The position numbers and the translations under genes are program-made. DNA of 34,615 bases from Methanotrichaceae archaeon (lineage in GTDB: Archaea; Halobacteriota; Methanosarcinia; Methanotrichales; Methanotrichaceae): the NCBI GenBank assembly GCA_016927055.1, contig JAFGNK010000033.1:1-34615 (forward strand), read 5' to 3'. Position 1 is the stretch's first letter, and each line of letters begins with the position of its first letter. This document shows positions 11,492-20,264 of the stretch, piece after piece. The notes beneath the pieces were generated by a model, which was given only the letters and a program-made list of their open reading frames with translations, was not told where the DNA came from and made no database searches.

Positions 11492-13210
11492 CTAAGGCAG
11501 ACTGTTGGGGATTGCTCCTTTTACCAGCCCGGTTATCAATGAGAACCCAACACCATTTGATGAGGGATTTATGGGCTGAATCTCAATAATCCAATTTCCT
11601 CTGGCAGCACTTCTCAGGAAGTAGTAATCGTAGTTCGAGCCTACGAGGTGAACGACATTTTGGTTGTCCCCCTGGACCGGTAGAACGCTTCCATTCGGCT
11701 GGATCACAGTTAAATTGAAGTGGGCATCCTTCCATGAAATGCCTATCATCTCCGCCTGCTCTGAGATCGACTGGCCCTTCTGATTTGCTGAAATTGCCTG
11801 ATTTTCAAAGCCCAACAATCTCATAAACCTCTGAGGCGATGCACCAGGATATGTCATGCCGTTCTCCACCTTCAAAGCATTAAGAGCCACAACAGACTGG
11901 CTCCAGGGCAGGGTTATCGTCGTACCGGCTGGAATTGTGTAGGAATTGGCGGGCGGAAGGCGACTGGAGGGTGCAGCATAGGGATAATAGAGCGCCGCGT
12001 GGGTATAATATGGATACTGGCAGACGCCATTGATGCATGTCTTTCCATCTCTGCAGACCACAGGTAAATGCAAGCAGCCCCCGACCGGATCGCAGTGGTC
12101 TACGGTGCAGGGATTGCCGTCGTTGCATTTCCATGGATTATAACAGCCTGTTTTACGGTCGCATCTATCATAAGTACATGTATTTCCGTCATCGCAGTTC
12201 CTGGACATACTCACGCAAGCAGTACCATTGTAAGAGTCGATGGTACAGGGATCCCCGTCATCGCAGCTTGTCGTCGTATTGTAGCACTCTCCGCCATAAC
12301 AGTAATCGAAGGTGCTGGCGTCTCCATCATCGCAAATCTTCAGTTCATGCTCGCACTCTGTACCGTTGAGGGTATCTAGGGTACAGGGATCATGATCATC
12401 ACAGCTATGGGGCTGGCTGGCCATGAGCGCCTCGCTTGCGGATAGGGCAGTGGTGTTATTTTCGCTGAAGATGCTGCCGCTATCTATAGGCACATTAATA
12501 CAAATGCCATCTTTACAGGAATCAAGAGTACTTTCATTTCCGTCATCACAATTTAACAGTTCGAAAACGCAGCCCGTTTCGTTGTGGGTATCCCTGGTGC
12601 ACAAATTGCCGTCATCACAGATGGGCAACGCTTTAGCCATCTCTTTGCCGCTTTGAGATTCATTGTTTGTAGTATTCTCTCCTGCAGTCTCATTTTGTAT
12701 TTCAGGTATTACTGAACTTAGAGATTCCTGCATTAGAGATTCCTGCATTTTGACATTAAAATTGCTGCTGTCTCCGAGCAAGGGCAAATTGACACAACCG
12801 GATGGGCCGCAGATGTCCGCCGTGCTAGCGTTTCCGTCATCACAATTCACCGGATCGTGAACGCAGCCGTCAGCTCCGTAAGAATCCCTGGTACATGGGT
12901 TGTTGTCATTACAGTTTGCAGATGTATTAATTGTGTCTCTTAATATTGAAGGCTCCTGGTTGTTTTGTCTTGAAATATTGGCTTTATCCGTCGTGCCGAT
13001 ATCGTTGCCTACTGCAAAGAGCGTCCATGGAAATGAACTGCTCTCATCGCAACTCTGAGGCACATGCTGACAAAGCATTCCATCGCACAGGTCCTTGGTA
13101 CAGGGATTTTTATCATCACAATCCCCGCATTGAGCTGAAGCGTAACATGTTAATAATAATGTACAAAAAATAAATATAATAAAAAAAACGCAATGCTCAT
13201 CTTTCCTCAT
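11492..13210 (-). CDS. secreted cysteine-rich repeat protein with C(D/N)D-x-CTxD-type repeats and a C-terminal non-repeat domain
   Basis: Signal peptide MRKDEHCVFFIIFIFCTLLLTCYASAQ from internal ATG at 13210 (ORF opens at 13330); about six double units such as CDDGDPCTIDSYNGTACVSMSRNCDDGNTCTYDRC. Confidence 0.8.
   Translation of the reverse strand: MRKDEHCVFFIIFIFCTLLLTCYASAQCGDCDDKNPCTKDLCDGMLCQHVPQSCDESSSFPWTLFAVGNDIGTTDKANISRQNNQEPSILRDTINTSANCNDNNPCTRDSYGADGCVHDPVNCDDGNASTADICGPSGCVNLPLLGDSSNFNVKMQESLMQESLSSVIPEIQNETAGENTTNNESQSGKEMAKALPICDDGNLCTRDTHNETGCVFELLNCDDGNESTLDSCKDGICINVPIDSGSIFSENNTTALSASEALMASQPHSCDDHDPCTLDTLNGTECEHELKICDDGDASTFDYCYGGECYNTTTSCDDGDPCTIDSYNGTACVSMSRNCDDGNTCTYDRCDRKTGCYNPWKCNDGNPCTVDHCDPVGGCLHLPVVCRDGKTCINGVCQYPYYTHAALYYPYAAPSSRLPPANSYTIPAGTTITLPWSQSVVALNALKVENGMTYPGASPQRFMRLLGFENQAISANQKGQSISEQAEMIGISWKDAHFNLTVIQPNGSVLPVQGDNQNVVHLVGSNYDYYFLRSAARGNWIIEIQPINPSSNGVGFSLITGLVKGAIPNSLP
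12720..12749. repeat. exact 15-bp tandem duplication inside the cysteine-rich gene
   Basis: AGAGATTCCTGCATT x2, encoding MQESL-MQESL on the minus strand. Confidence 0.9.
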
Positions 13211-13362
13211 TTCGTTGTCCACACTCTTCACTCCCAATACGTCGAAGATAGTTCTTTTTATATCTAGCTTTCCCTCTTTAGAAGCTCTTTTAAAGCTTGA
13301 TATTGACCAAATTTCAGGGTCAATATTCATGTGATTGGACTGGCAATATCATCTGTCAAATG

Positions 13363-14526
13363 TCAAGAGAAAGAACTCAATGTAGTCTGCCGGCTTTTGA
13401 GCTGCTCCTTGAGAAGGTCGCTTTGCAGGATAAATTTCTTAATAGGCAGCTGTAGCTTGCTGCAGATATGTCCCAATGCGCTTTTCATATCCTCGAAGGG
13501 TAAAGCCTTATCTTGCATGGCATTTCTCACATTCTCCCTCACATTGAAAACACCTAAAGGCACATATCCCGAATAAGCCTCCCGCAAGATGATCGCACCT
13601 GCCTGTTTTTTCTCGCGTGCCAGAGCCTCTAAAATAGCCATTTTGCAGGAATAGTAGCAGCCACCCACACGGGAATAGCCTTTCTTACCCCCATTATTTT
13701 CATAGTCGGAAAATATCAGCTCTTCATTTCCCAGGATATGCAAAAAGGCCTCCATCCATTCATATTGCCAAGCAGTTGGCAGGAGCAGGACTGCATAATA
13801 GTTGTTGAGACTGGAAAACTCCCTCACCTGGCAGCAATCGATGACATCATACTCCCTGACCTTGTGCAAAAGCCGGTTGGCCAGAGTGCTGTCGCAGGCG
13901 GTGATGGACCAGCGTGTGGGAACCAGGCGGCGCCTCTTCTTGGTACCCATGGTTCCCATGGAAAATGCCTTCTGGATGCAGGAGAAGGGCAGTCCTTTCT
14001 GGTGCAGGTCAACAACAGCATCTGCTGCCAGGAGATCGCCATCGAAATATACCTTCTCTAGATTCTGATCCCACCTGGCATTGCTGATCTCGAGCCTGTC
14101 CAGATGTGCGCTGGGCCCAAATGGCGTATGCTCATCGCTAAAAGACATGCCCTTAGGGGGGTGTTGGAACTGCGCTTCGCTCTCAATGGAGGAAGAGGAT
14201 AGGGATATGTCCCGCAGCTTATCTATGAAGCGATTCTCCAGTTGCGTAACTTTGACGGTCTTCTTTCCCCTGATCAGATTTAGCCGGTATCGTATAATCT
14301 CCTCCTGAGACTTCTTTTCCGGTATCCAGGACTCGGGCCGGTCCATGATGATTGTGTCGCCGTGCAGAGGGGCGATCATGGGGCCAGCGTAAACTTTGGG
14401 GTAGTTCCAGCTGCCAATGAAGACGGAGGGAGGCGTGCTGCCTTCAAGCTGTGTGCCTACCTCCTGGGAGGGAATATACATACTGGCCGTCAATTTTTTT
14501 AGATAGGCTTGCTTGCCTTTGATCAC
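13363..14526 (-). CDS. nreA: Nre-family archaeal DNA repair protein (DUF650/DUF651)
   Basis: [19 protein letters not shown]..., [34 protein letters not shown]-terminal QTTLSSFS resembles a PCNA-interacting peptide (QxxLxxF). Confidence 0.82.
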   Translation of the reverse strand: MIKGKQAYLKKLTASMYIPSQEVGTQLEGSTPPSVFIGSWNYPKVYAGPMIAPLHGDTIIMDRPESWIPEKKSQEEIIRYRLNLIRGKKTVKVTQLENRFIDKLRDISLSSSSIESEAQFQHPPKGMSFSDEHTPFGPSAHLDRLEISNARWDQNLEKVYFDGDLLAADAVVDLHQKGLPFSCIQKAFSMGTMGTKKRRRLVPTRWSITACDSTLANRLLHKVREYDVIDCCQVREFSSLNNYYAVLLLPTAWQYEWMEAFLHILGNEELIFSDYENNGGKKGYSRVGGCYYSCKMAILEALAREKKQAGAIILREAYSGYVPLGVFNVRENVRNAMQDKALPFEDMKSALGHICSKLQLPIKKFILQSDLLKEQLKSRQTTLSSFS

Positions 14527-14679
14527 AATGAACGATCAGGCAATGCGAATAAAAGCATAATGGACGCGGGGCGAAAGTATCTTCCTGGCTATCTTTGCTT
14601 CCGGCAAGGACAGAAAGCACAAATTACACGGTTACCTATTTACATTCAAAGGTTCAACTATTTCCCGAGGTGTCCCTAG

Positions 14680-15411
14680 ATGAAATCGACTGTGATAATA
14701 ATAGCATTGATGATGCTGCTATGTACCACTGCATTTGGACAGATGAATCAGTATTCCACCAGCGCGCCGGGAAGCGCGCCCACACCTACTCCCCCCAGCA
14801 GCGCAGAGGCCTTAGGGCTGCAAGTGCCAACAGATATCGTCACATCCCAGCAGACTCCAACCGCGCAGGAGAGGACGCAAACTCTGATGAGTGCAAGCCA
14901 GGATGCAGCCTACGCCTCTGCGCCGGCTGTAGCCAGGTCTACTGCTACCAGCCCTGTCTATAATAAGGTGATAGTTCCAACTGGCGGCTATGCGCCCAAT
15001 AGCCTTTATATCTCCTACGCACCTCGAACCGTAGCAAGCTGCAATCTCTATGCTAACCTGCCTTTATGGATGAAGACCTCAGGAACAGGCTATATCTGGT
15101 TTTATGAATGGTATCCAAGCGGCATGCTCGATACTCAGTATGCCGGATATGTGTATTCCCCGGGCTGGTACAAGAGATGGTTCTTTGGCGATACTCCGGG
15201 CTGGCACATTCTCCAGTATTATTGCAACGGCTGGAGCAACTATGCCTACATTTACGTATCCGGCCCTGGCGGCTACTGGGTGAATCCAAATCCAAGTCCG
15301 AGTCCCGTGCCCTATCCGTATCCCTATTGGGACAGCCAGATAACCTACACATATCCACCCACCGGCCATACCTACTACTCCTATAAATCGACCACATCCT
15401 ATGGGAACTGA
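14680..15411 (+). CDS. secreted protein of unknown function, Pro/Tyr-rich C-terminus
   Basis: Signal peptide MKSTVIIIALMMLLCTTAFGQ; low-complexity PNPSPSPVPYPYPYW tail. Confidence 0.65.
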   Translation: MKSTVIIIALMMLLCTTAFGQMNQYSTSAPGSAPTPTPPSSAEALGLQVPTDIVTSQQTPTAQERTQTLMSASQDAAYASAPAVARSTATSPVYNKVIVPTGGYAPNSLYISYAPRTVASCNLYANLPLWMKTSGTGYIWFYEWYPSGMLDTQYAGYVYSPGWYKRWFFGDTPGWHILQYYCNGWSNYAYIYVSGPGGYWVNPNPSPSPVPYPYPYWDSQITYTYPPTGHTYYSYKSTTSYGN

Positions 15412-15465
15412 TCTGGTGGAGTAAAATCAACCTAAAACCGGGAAAAATGACATCAGCATAAATCT

Positions 15466-15511
15466 GGCGATTATCGCCCCCCTGCCCCGGCAGGGGATCG
15501 GTCTTTTTTTT
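15466..15511 (+). terminator. double hairpin followed by a T8 tract
   Basis: GGCGA-TTA-TCGCC (15466-15478), then CCCCTGCC-CC-GGCAGGGG (15479-15496), then TTTTTTTT (15504-15511), about 55-100 nt after the 14680-15411 stop codon. Confidence 0.7.
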
Positions 15512-15854
15512 AGCAGCCCCTTACTTTAATCCAATCTCTTATTTTTGCCCAAAGCAATTGGCTGGAGCGCATTCATGACCCGATTTTCGCCAAGAGCTAA
15601 CAGGTCCTTTAAAATTAAAACCCTAATACACACCGAGCCAGGATCCAGATACCCCCCTGCCATGGCCCCAGTACAGCTGGACCTAATTGAAGCCATGATG
15701 GAGAGAGGATAATGTGCCCTTGAGAACGGCTGATCGTTCTTCGCCCCGTCAAGGCTTCGCGTGAGATTCAAACCCGCGTCCGGTTTCATGCGAAGGCGCG
15801 AAGTCAAAACATTGGCTTATTTAAGCCCGGCTGTACTAGTTCAACTCAATCTCA

Positions 15855-16095
15855 GCAATCCATCAACAATGTCATCTTTTCTGCATATTCATATCGAGCG
15901 GCGATTTCTTCTATAAAGCAAGCCCAGTCCTGCTTAGTTCATCTTTTCAGTGACCTTAACCATGCGTTTCCCTGTCAATGGCTCGCAGGCAAGGAAAATA
16001 TTGGACTTGCCACAGCGTTTGTATTCATAATCGTGTTTAGCTGTCCGTCCTGGAGATGCTGGGATTGGGATTTTAGCTTTGAGGAAGATTAAGCC
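15855..16095 (-). pseudogene. IS630-type transposase remnant, frameshifted and truncated
   Basis: Minus-strand reading gives LKAKIPIPASPGRTAKHDYEYKRCGKSNIFLACEPLTGKRMVKVTEKM, then after a 1-nt shift TKQDWACFIEEIAARYEYAEKMTLLMDC*; matches the remembered IS630-type DDE pattern (EPLTGKR.VKVTE..TK.DWA.FI.EIA.RY..AEKI.LVMDN). Confidence 0.75.
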
Positions 16096-16110
16096 ATCCC
16101 AAGCTCATTG

Positions 16111-17130
16111 TCATAGGATGCTCTCGATCAGAAAGATCCCTTTCTCCTCTTTGGTCTCAATTCTAGCATCCAGGAAATGCCCGGCTGTCCAGATGTTGGT
16201 TTTGGCATGCAGAGATATCTCTCGCATAGTGTAGCTTCCCCCTGCTAAGGCCAGATAGGGAATAAGCTGGTCGGCCAGGTGCACATCCACGGTTGACCCG
16301 GATTTCAGCTCAATAATAAGCTCCTTTGCTGCCCTTCTACCCACCTTCTCCGCAGGCAGACCTCTCTCTCCCAGGCTGCTTGTACCCTTATGACCTGACC
16401 AGAGAGTGATGCCGCTTCCCATGGAAGGCAGACGCAGAACTTGCTGCGTTATCTGAGCTGCAAAGCCAGCCTGCTGCAGCGCCTGCGTCGCCGAGTCAGC
16501 CTGTCTGGCAGCCACGTGCATGGGCAGGTTGGAGCAGTGAGACACTCCCTGCACAGTGCTCTGCGTGCTCTGGCTGATTTCGCAAGCTTGGTCTTTCAGG
16601 TGCGCAGCCTTCAGCGTTGCAGGCTCGACCTCTAAGAGCACCTCTCCCTGTCCCCGTGGATAATATCCTCTCTGCAGCACTTCCAGGCTCACCTTTGCCT
16701 CGAAAGAGGAGAGGGCGGGCAGAAAGACATTCTTGAAATAATCAACTGTAGGAGCCCATTGCACATCCGTGCCTCCTTGAACCTGCAAAGAAGAAGGTGC
16801 ATCGGCCCGGAGAAGGGCGGGCAGAAGGCATTGCATGAGCAGGGTTACGCTCCCGGCAGTTCCAATCTCCACTCTGTGCCTGCCGCTTTTAATCTTTCCC
16901 GGTGTGAATGCGATCTCGCTGGATCCCGGCTTCACTCCAGATGTCCTGGCATCACAAATACCGGCTAATGCCGTTATGGCCCTCGCATGCTGAGCCGCCA
17001 GGCCGGGCCTGGGCCGGCCTTGTCGGATCTTGGTTATGTGCACGCTTTTTCCTGTCACTGCAGAGAGCGCCACGGCTGTGCGCACGATCTGGCCGCCGCC
17101 TTCTCCAAAGGAGCCGTCTATTTCGATCAT
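16111..17130 (-). CDS. rtcA: RNA 3'-terminal phosphate cyclase
   Basis: IDGSFGEGGGQIVRTAVALSAVTGKSVHITKIRQGRPRPGL, GYYPRGQGEV, HLADQLIPYLALA. Confidence 0.95.
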   Translation of the reverse strand: MIEIDGSFGEGGGQIVRTAVALSAVTGKSVHITKIRQGRPRPGLAAQHARAITALAGICDARTSGVKPGSSEIAFTPGKIKSGRHRVEIGTAGSVTLLMQCLLPALLRADAPSSLQVQGGTDVQWAPTVDYFKNVFLPALSSFEAKVSLEVLQRGYYPRGQGEVLLEVEPATLKAAHLKDQACEISQSTQSTVQGVSHCSNLPMHVAARQADSATQALQQAGFAAQITQQVLRLPSMGSGITLWSGHKGTSSLGERGLPAEKVGRRAAKELIIELKSGSTVDVHLADQLIPYLALAGGSYTMREISLHAKTNIWTAGHFLDARIETKEEKGIFLIESIL

Positions 17131-17204
17131 CGGACACTCTTTCTAATCTTGTTTTGCCTGCTCTGGCTGCTACGACTACTGTGCTTGCTATCGTTCTTTG
17201 CTCT

Positions 17205-17852
17205 TTAGATGAATTCACCCTGCGGTACATCCGACAGGAATCCCTGATCCTGGCTGTCGCTTAGTATCTGTTCGGCATTGGGATCGAATCCTTCTTCCAC
17301 ACTATCGATCAATATCGTCCCGTGAGAAAGGGGATCGGTAAGGCCGCCTGGCTGAGGATTCGGGCGGGTGGGCAGTACGTCTACTATTATTGAATTGCTC
17401 ATCTCTCCTAAACGGTAGAAGTTTATTGTATGGCGACCGACAGCGTCTGCCCGGAAGACAAACTGAGTGTATCCTGGAAAAAGCCGGTATTCTCTTACAT
17501 CTTGATCGCCGCCGGGGTAGACCTCAACCATCGTAGCCAGTCCGCCCTGTGTGAAGGCGAGCAATTTGAAATTAGAATTGAAGGGGCACTGCATATGTTG
17601 GGTCCAGCAAGTGCTGCCCTGAATCCAGAATGTATTGCATTGCATGATAGCAGGATTGAAAGGCTGGCTCTGGCCATTTATTATCAAATAAGCAGGCTGT
17701 ACTCCATCGACCTCAAACTCAACTGGACCGGTATTCTCCATCCGATTTTCCTGGTCGAAGAAATAAAATTCCTGATATTCGTCCTGCTCCGAGGCCATGG
17801 TGGCCGCCGTCAGTGACAGGAACATTAGAATGATTGAGATCCTCATGCCCAT
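17205..17852 (-). CDS. secreted protein of unknown function
   Basis: Signal peptide MGMRISIILMFLSLTAATMA; no recognised domain. Confidence 0.6.
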   Translation of the reverse strand: MGMRISIILMFLSLTAATMASEQDEYQEFYFFDQENRMENTGPVEFEVDGVQPAYLIINGQSQPFNPAIMQCNTFWIQGSTCWTQHMQCPFNSNFKLLAFTQGGLATMVEVYPGGDQDVREYRLFPGYTQFVFRADAVGRHTINFYRLGEMSNSIIVDVLPTRPNPQPGGLTDPLSHGTILIDSVEEGFDPNAEQILSDSQDQGFLSDVPQGEFI

Positions 17853-17977
17853 TACAAAATCACCGGACTGAATGGGGCTTTGATTATAGATGAATGTTTG
17901 CGCAAAAGCGATCGATTGAATAAGAATCTAAAAAAAGGAGAAAATGCCTCCAAAGCATTCCACGCGGGACGCTACTC

Positions 17978-18805
17978 TTATCTCTGGCCCGGCTTAAAGC
18001 CGCTCACTTTTATGCTGGATATGGATCCCTCAACTTTTTTAATCTCTTCGGCAGATCCTTGCAGGCTCTTTAAAATCGCCTGGCCAGTTGGATCGTTGGT
18101 CATGCAGTCCAATGGGAAGTCTGATTCATCGATCAGGCAGACATCTTCAAATCCCGCCGACTTTATGACATCCAGATATTTCTCCTTGCGGAGGGCTCCC
18201 GTCACACAGCCCACATAAGCCTCAATCGATTGCTTGATAAAATCGGGCAGCTTCTTCTTGAGGACTATATCGGAGACCAGCAACCTGCCTCCCGGCCTTA
18301 GAACTCTAAAAGCCTCTCGGAAAGCTTTCTCTTTGTTCGGCACCAGGTTGATGACGCAATTGGAGATGATGACATCGACGGATTTATCCTCGACCGGCAA
18401 GGCCTCGATCTCACCGGATCTAAACTCCACATTGCCGTAGCCTCCCTTTTCGGCATTGGCTCTCGCCCGCGCCAGCATCTCTTCCGTCATATCGACGCCA
18501 ATGACATTACCCTTAGGGCCGACAATCTTCGAAGCCAAAAAGCAGTCAAAGCCGGCGCCAGATCCCAGATCTAGGACCGTCTCTCCCTCTTTCAAGGACG
18601 CAAGCGCAATCGGGTTGCCGCAGCCAAGCCCCAGGTTCGATTCTGCGGGCACGGCCCGCATCTGCTCATCCGTGTAGCCGATCTTCTTGCTGATCTGCTG
18701 GGGCTTGGCTGATCCGCAGCAGCCCGACGAGCAGCAGGAGATGGCATTCTTTGCCACACGCGAATAGCTCTCTTTTACTGCCTTCTTTAGCTCTTGATCT
18801 TTCAT
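17978..18805 (-). CDS. arsM: arsenite S-adenosylmethyltransferase (ArsM-like)
   Basis: N-terminal CCSSGCCGSA, ESNLGLGCGNPIALASLKEGETVLDLGSGAGFDCFLAS, VISNCVINLVPNKEKAFREAFRVLRPGGR. Confidence 0.92.
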   Translation of the reverse strand: MKDQELKKAVKESYSRVAKNAISCCSSGCCGSAKPQQISKKIGYTDEQMRAVPAESNLGLGCGNPIALASLKEGETVLDLGSGAGFDCFLASKIVGPKGNVIGVDMTEEMLARARANAEKGGYGNVEFRSGEIEALPVEDKSVDVIISNCVINLVPNKEKAFREAFRVLRPGGRLLVSDIVLKKKLPDFIKQSIEAYVGCVTGALRKEKYLDVIKSAGFEDVCLIDESDFPLDCMTNDPTGQAILKSLQGSAEEIKKVEGSISSIKVSGFKPGQR

Positions 18806-18818
18806 CTCTTCTGCCCCC

Positions 18819-19094
18819 CTATTCTTTAAAAGCCTCGTTTATTACCGGCCCCAGCCGGGACTTGACCATGCCCTCAAGCTCTTCTACCTTGATTAAAGAA
18901 AGGCAGCAGATCTTGCCGTCTTTCTCCAGGCTGAGCAAAGCCAGCTTGTCACCTGGGCGTATCTTTGCTCTCTCTCGGATTTCTTTGGGCAGGACCATCT
19001 GTCCCCTTTCGTCTATGGTTACTATCGATTCCACTCTGCAACTGCTTACCTCGCCAGGGCTGCAACAGGATTCGTTCTGATCTCTAGTGGTCAA
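18819..19094 (-). CDS. AbrB/MazE-type DNA-binding protein with Cys-pair motifs (resembles the family named HgcAB-associated protein)
   Basis: VESIVTIDERGQMVLPKEIRERAKIRPGDKLALLS swapped-hairpin motif, SCCSPGEVSSC and ICCLSLIK cysteines; 13-nt gap to arsM. Confidence 0.8.
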   Translation of the reverse strand: MTTRDQNESCCSPGEVSSCRVESIVTIDERGQMVLPKEIRERAKIRPGDKLALLSLEKDGKICCLSLIKVEELEGMVKSRLGPVINEAFKE

Positions 19095-19130
19095 TAATGC
19101 GCCTCATGCTATTATTGAAATTGCAGAATC

Positions 19131-19172
19131 TTCTGAGTATATAATATTTTCTGAAAAATCAGAAAAATCTGA
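19131..19172. promoter_or_regulatory. candidate operator/promoter for the AbrB-arsM operon
   Basis: Overlapping palindromes TTTTCTGA-AAAA-TCAGAAAA (19147-19166) and TCAGA-AAAA-TCTGA (19159-19172), plus a half-site TTCTGA at 19131, next to AT-rich TATATAATATT. Confidence 0.55.
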
Positions 19173-19386
19173 TATTTTTTTACTTCCATACTCATCTCAT
19201 TATTAATATTACCAATTTAAAAAGATTTATTACTAAGTATTACAACAACCTTAATGTAGGATAACAAGGCCGTTTAGTTTAGCTGTCTTTCCATTATCCA
19301 GGGAATCAGTATGCTGGCTGATCATGCTTAAACGCTTTAAAAAAACGGGGCAAAGATAATTGAGGGATTGAGCAGGAGTAATATGT

Positions 19387-19803
19387 GTGAGTAACAATTT
19401 AAATATTCTCGTAGCTGATGACGACCTGGTCAGCCGGGAGATTGCTACGCGAATGCTCAAGAAGATGGGCATCAGAGCAGATGTGGCAGCCAACGGTTTG
19501 GAGGCAATTCACGCCATGGCGAAGCAGACCTATGACCTGGTGCTCATGGATATTCAGATGCCGATAATGGATGGGATCGAGGCATCTAAGATTATCACAA
19601 AGCACTGGCCTCTGGGACCGAAGATCATTGTTATCACAGATTGTGTTCCGAATCTGTATCGGGAGCTCTGTTTAAATGCCGGAGCCTGCGAGTTCATTAC
19701 CAAACCGGTTAGAATGAAGGAGCTGGCAATGGCTATCTTGCGCTATTCTTCGCCAAATACCGAGCAAGCACCCGAGTCGGTTTTTGCCGGGCGCGCTGAA
19801 TAG
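19387..19803 (+). CDS. stand-alone response regulator receiver protein
   Basis: NILVADDDLVSREIATRML, YDLVLMDIQMPIMDG, ITKPVRM; GTG start; no output domain. Confidence 0.9.
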   Translation: MSNNLNILVADDDLVSREIATRMLKKMGIRADVAANGLEAIHAMAKQTYDLVLMDIQMPIMDGIEASKIITKHWPLGPKIIVITDCVPNLYRELCLNAGACEFITKPVRMKELAMAILRYSSPNTEQAPESVFAGRAE

Positions 19804-19988
19804 CATTTTTTCTCCTGAGGACAATTTTCATCTGCACCGAAAACCATAATCGGAAAAAAGCTGCCGCAGCAGAGCCTGGGCTTTGTGCCTATGGCCTCTG
19901 CTTTAACTTGTAGGGTTGCGAAAGATGAAATGCCAAATGCCTGTTTGCTGTCGCCCAGTGGTCTTTTATGCTACTATTACCACTACTA

Positions 19989-20264
19989 CTATTTTATAGC
20001 CTCGGCATACTGCTTGGTAAACTCCTTGCACTGGCCGATGATGCGCTCTGTAGCCTCTCTCAGAACAACTATGGGATCTACATCTTTAGTTGTGAGGCGG
20101 AAGACGGGGTTGTCCATGATGGGAAATTTGGTATCATAGGTGGCCATCAACACTCTTTCATCCGCCAGAAGTTCGGTTCTTAGCAGGTTCAAGATGGTAT
20201 GCCCTTCCCCCACAAACTCGATGATGGCCTGATTCTCAGTTTTTTTGACGATCTTCAAATTCAT
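19989..20264 (-). CDS. rpoL: DNA-directed RNA polymerase subunit L
   Basis: GEGHTILNLLRTELL...VLMATYDTKFPIMDNPVFRLTTKD...ERIIGQCKEFTKQY; start at internal ATG 20264 overlaps the csl4 stop (ATGA). Confidence 0.88.
   Translation of the reverse strand: MNLKIVKKTENQAIIEFVGEGHTILNLLRTELLADERVLMATYDTKFPIMDNPVFRLTTKDVDPIVVLREATERIIGQCKEFTKQYAEAIK

Noticed and set aside
12037-12860. Plus-strand ORFs opposite the cysteine-rich gene
   Set aside because: Repetitive antisense translations of the cysteine-rich repeats
11492-13210. Regularly repeated CTxD segments considered as a CRISPR-like array
   Set aside because: Repeats are coding, diverged at the DNA level and lack uniform spacers; no cas genes in the window
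14595-14963. 122-aa plus-strand ORF overlapping the secreted protein start
   Set aside because: Overlaps the better supported signal-peptide ORF at 14680 in another frame
19965-19995. CTACTATTACCACTACTACTATT microsatellite-like stretch at the rpoL 3' end
   Set aside because: Short and imperfect triplet-like sequence; insufficient evidence for function
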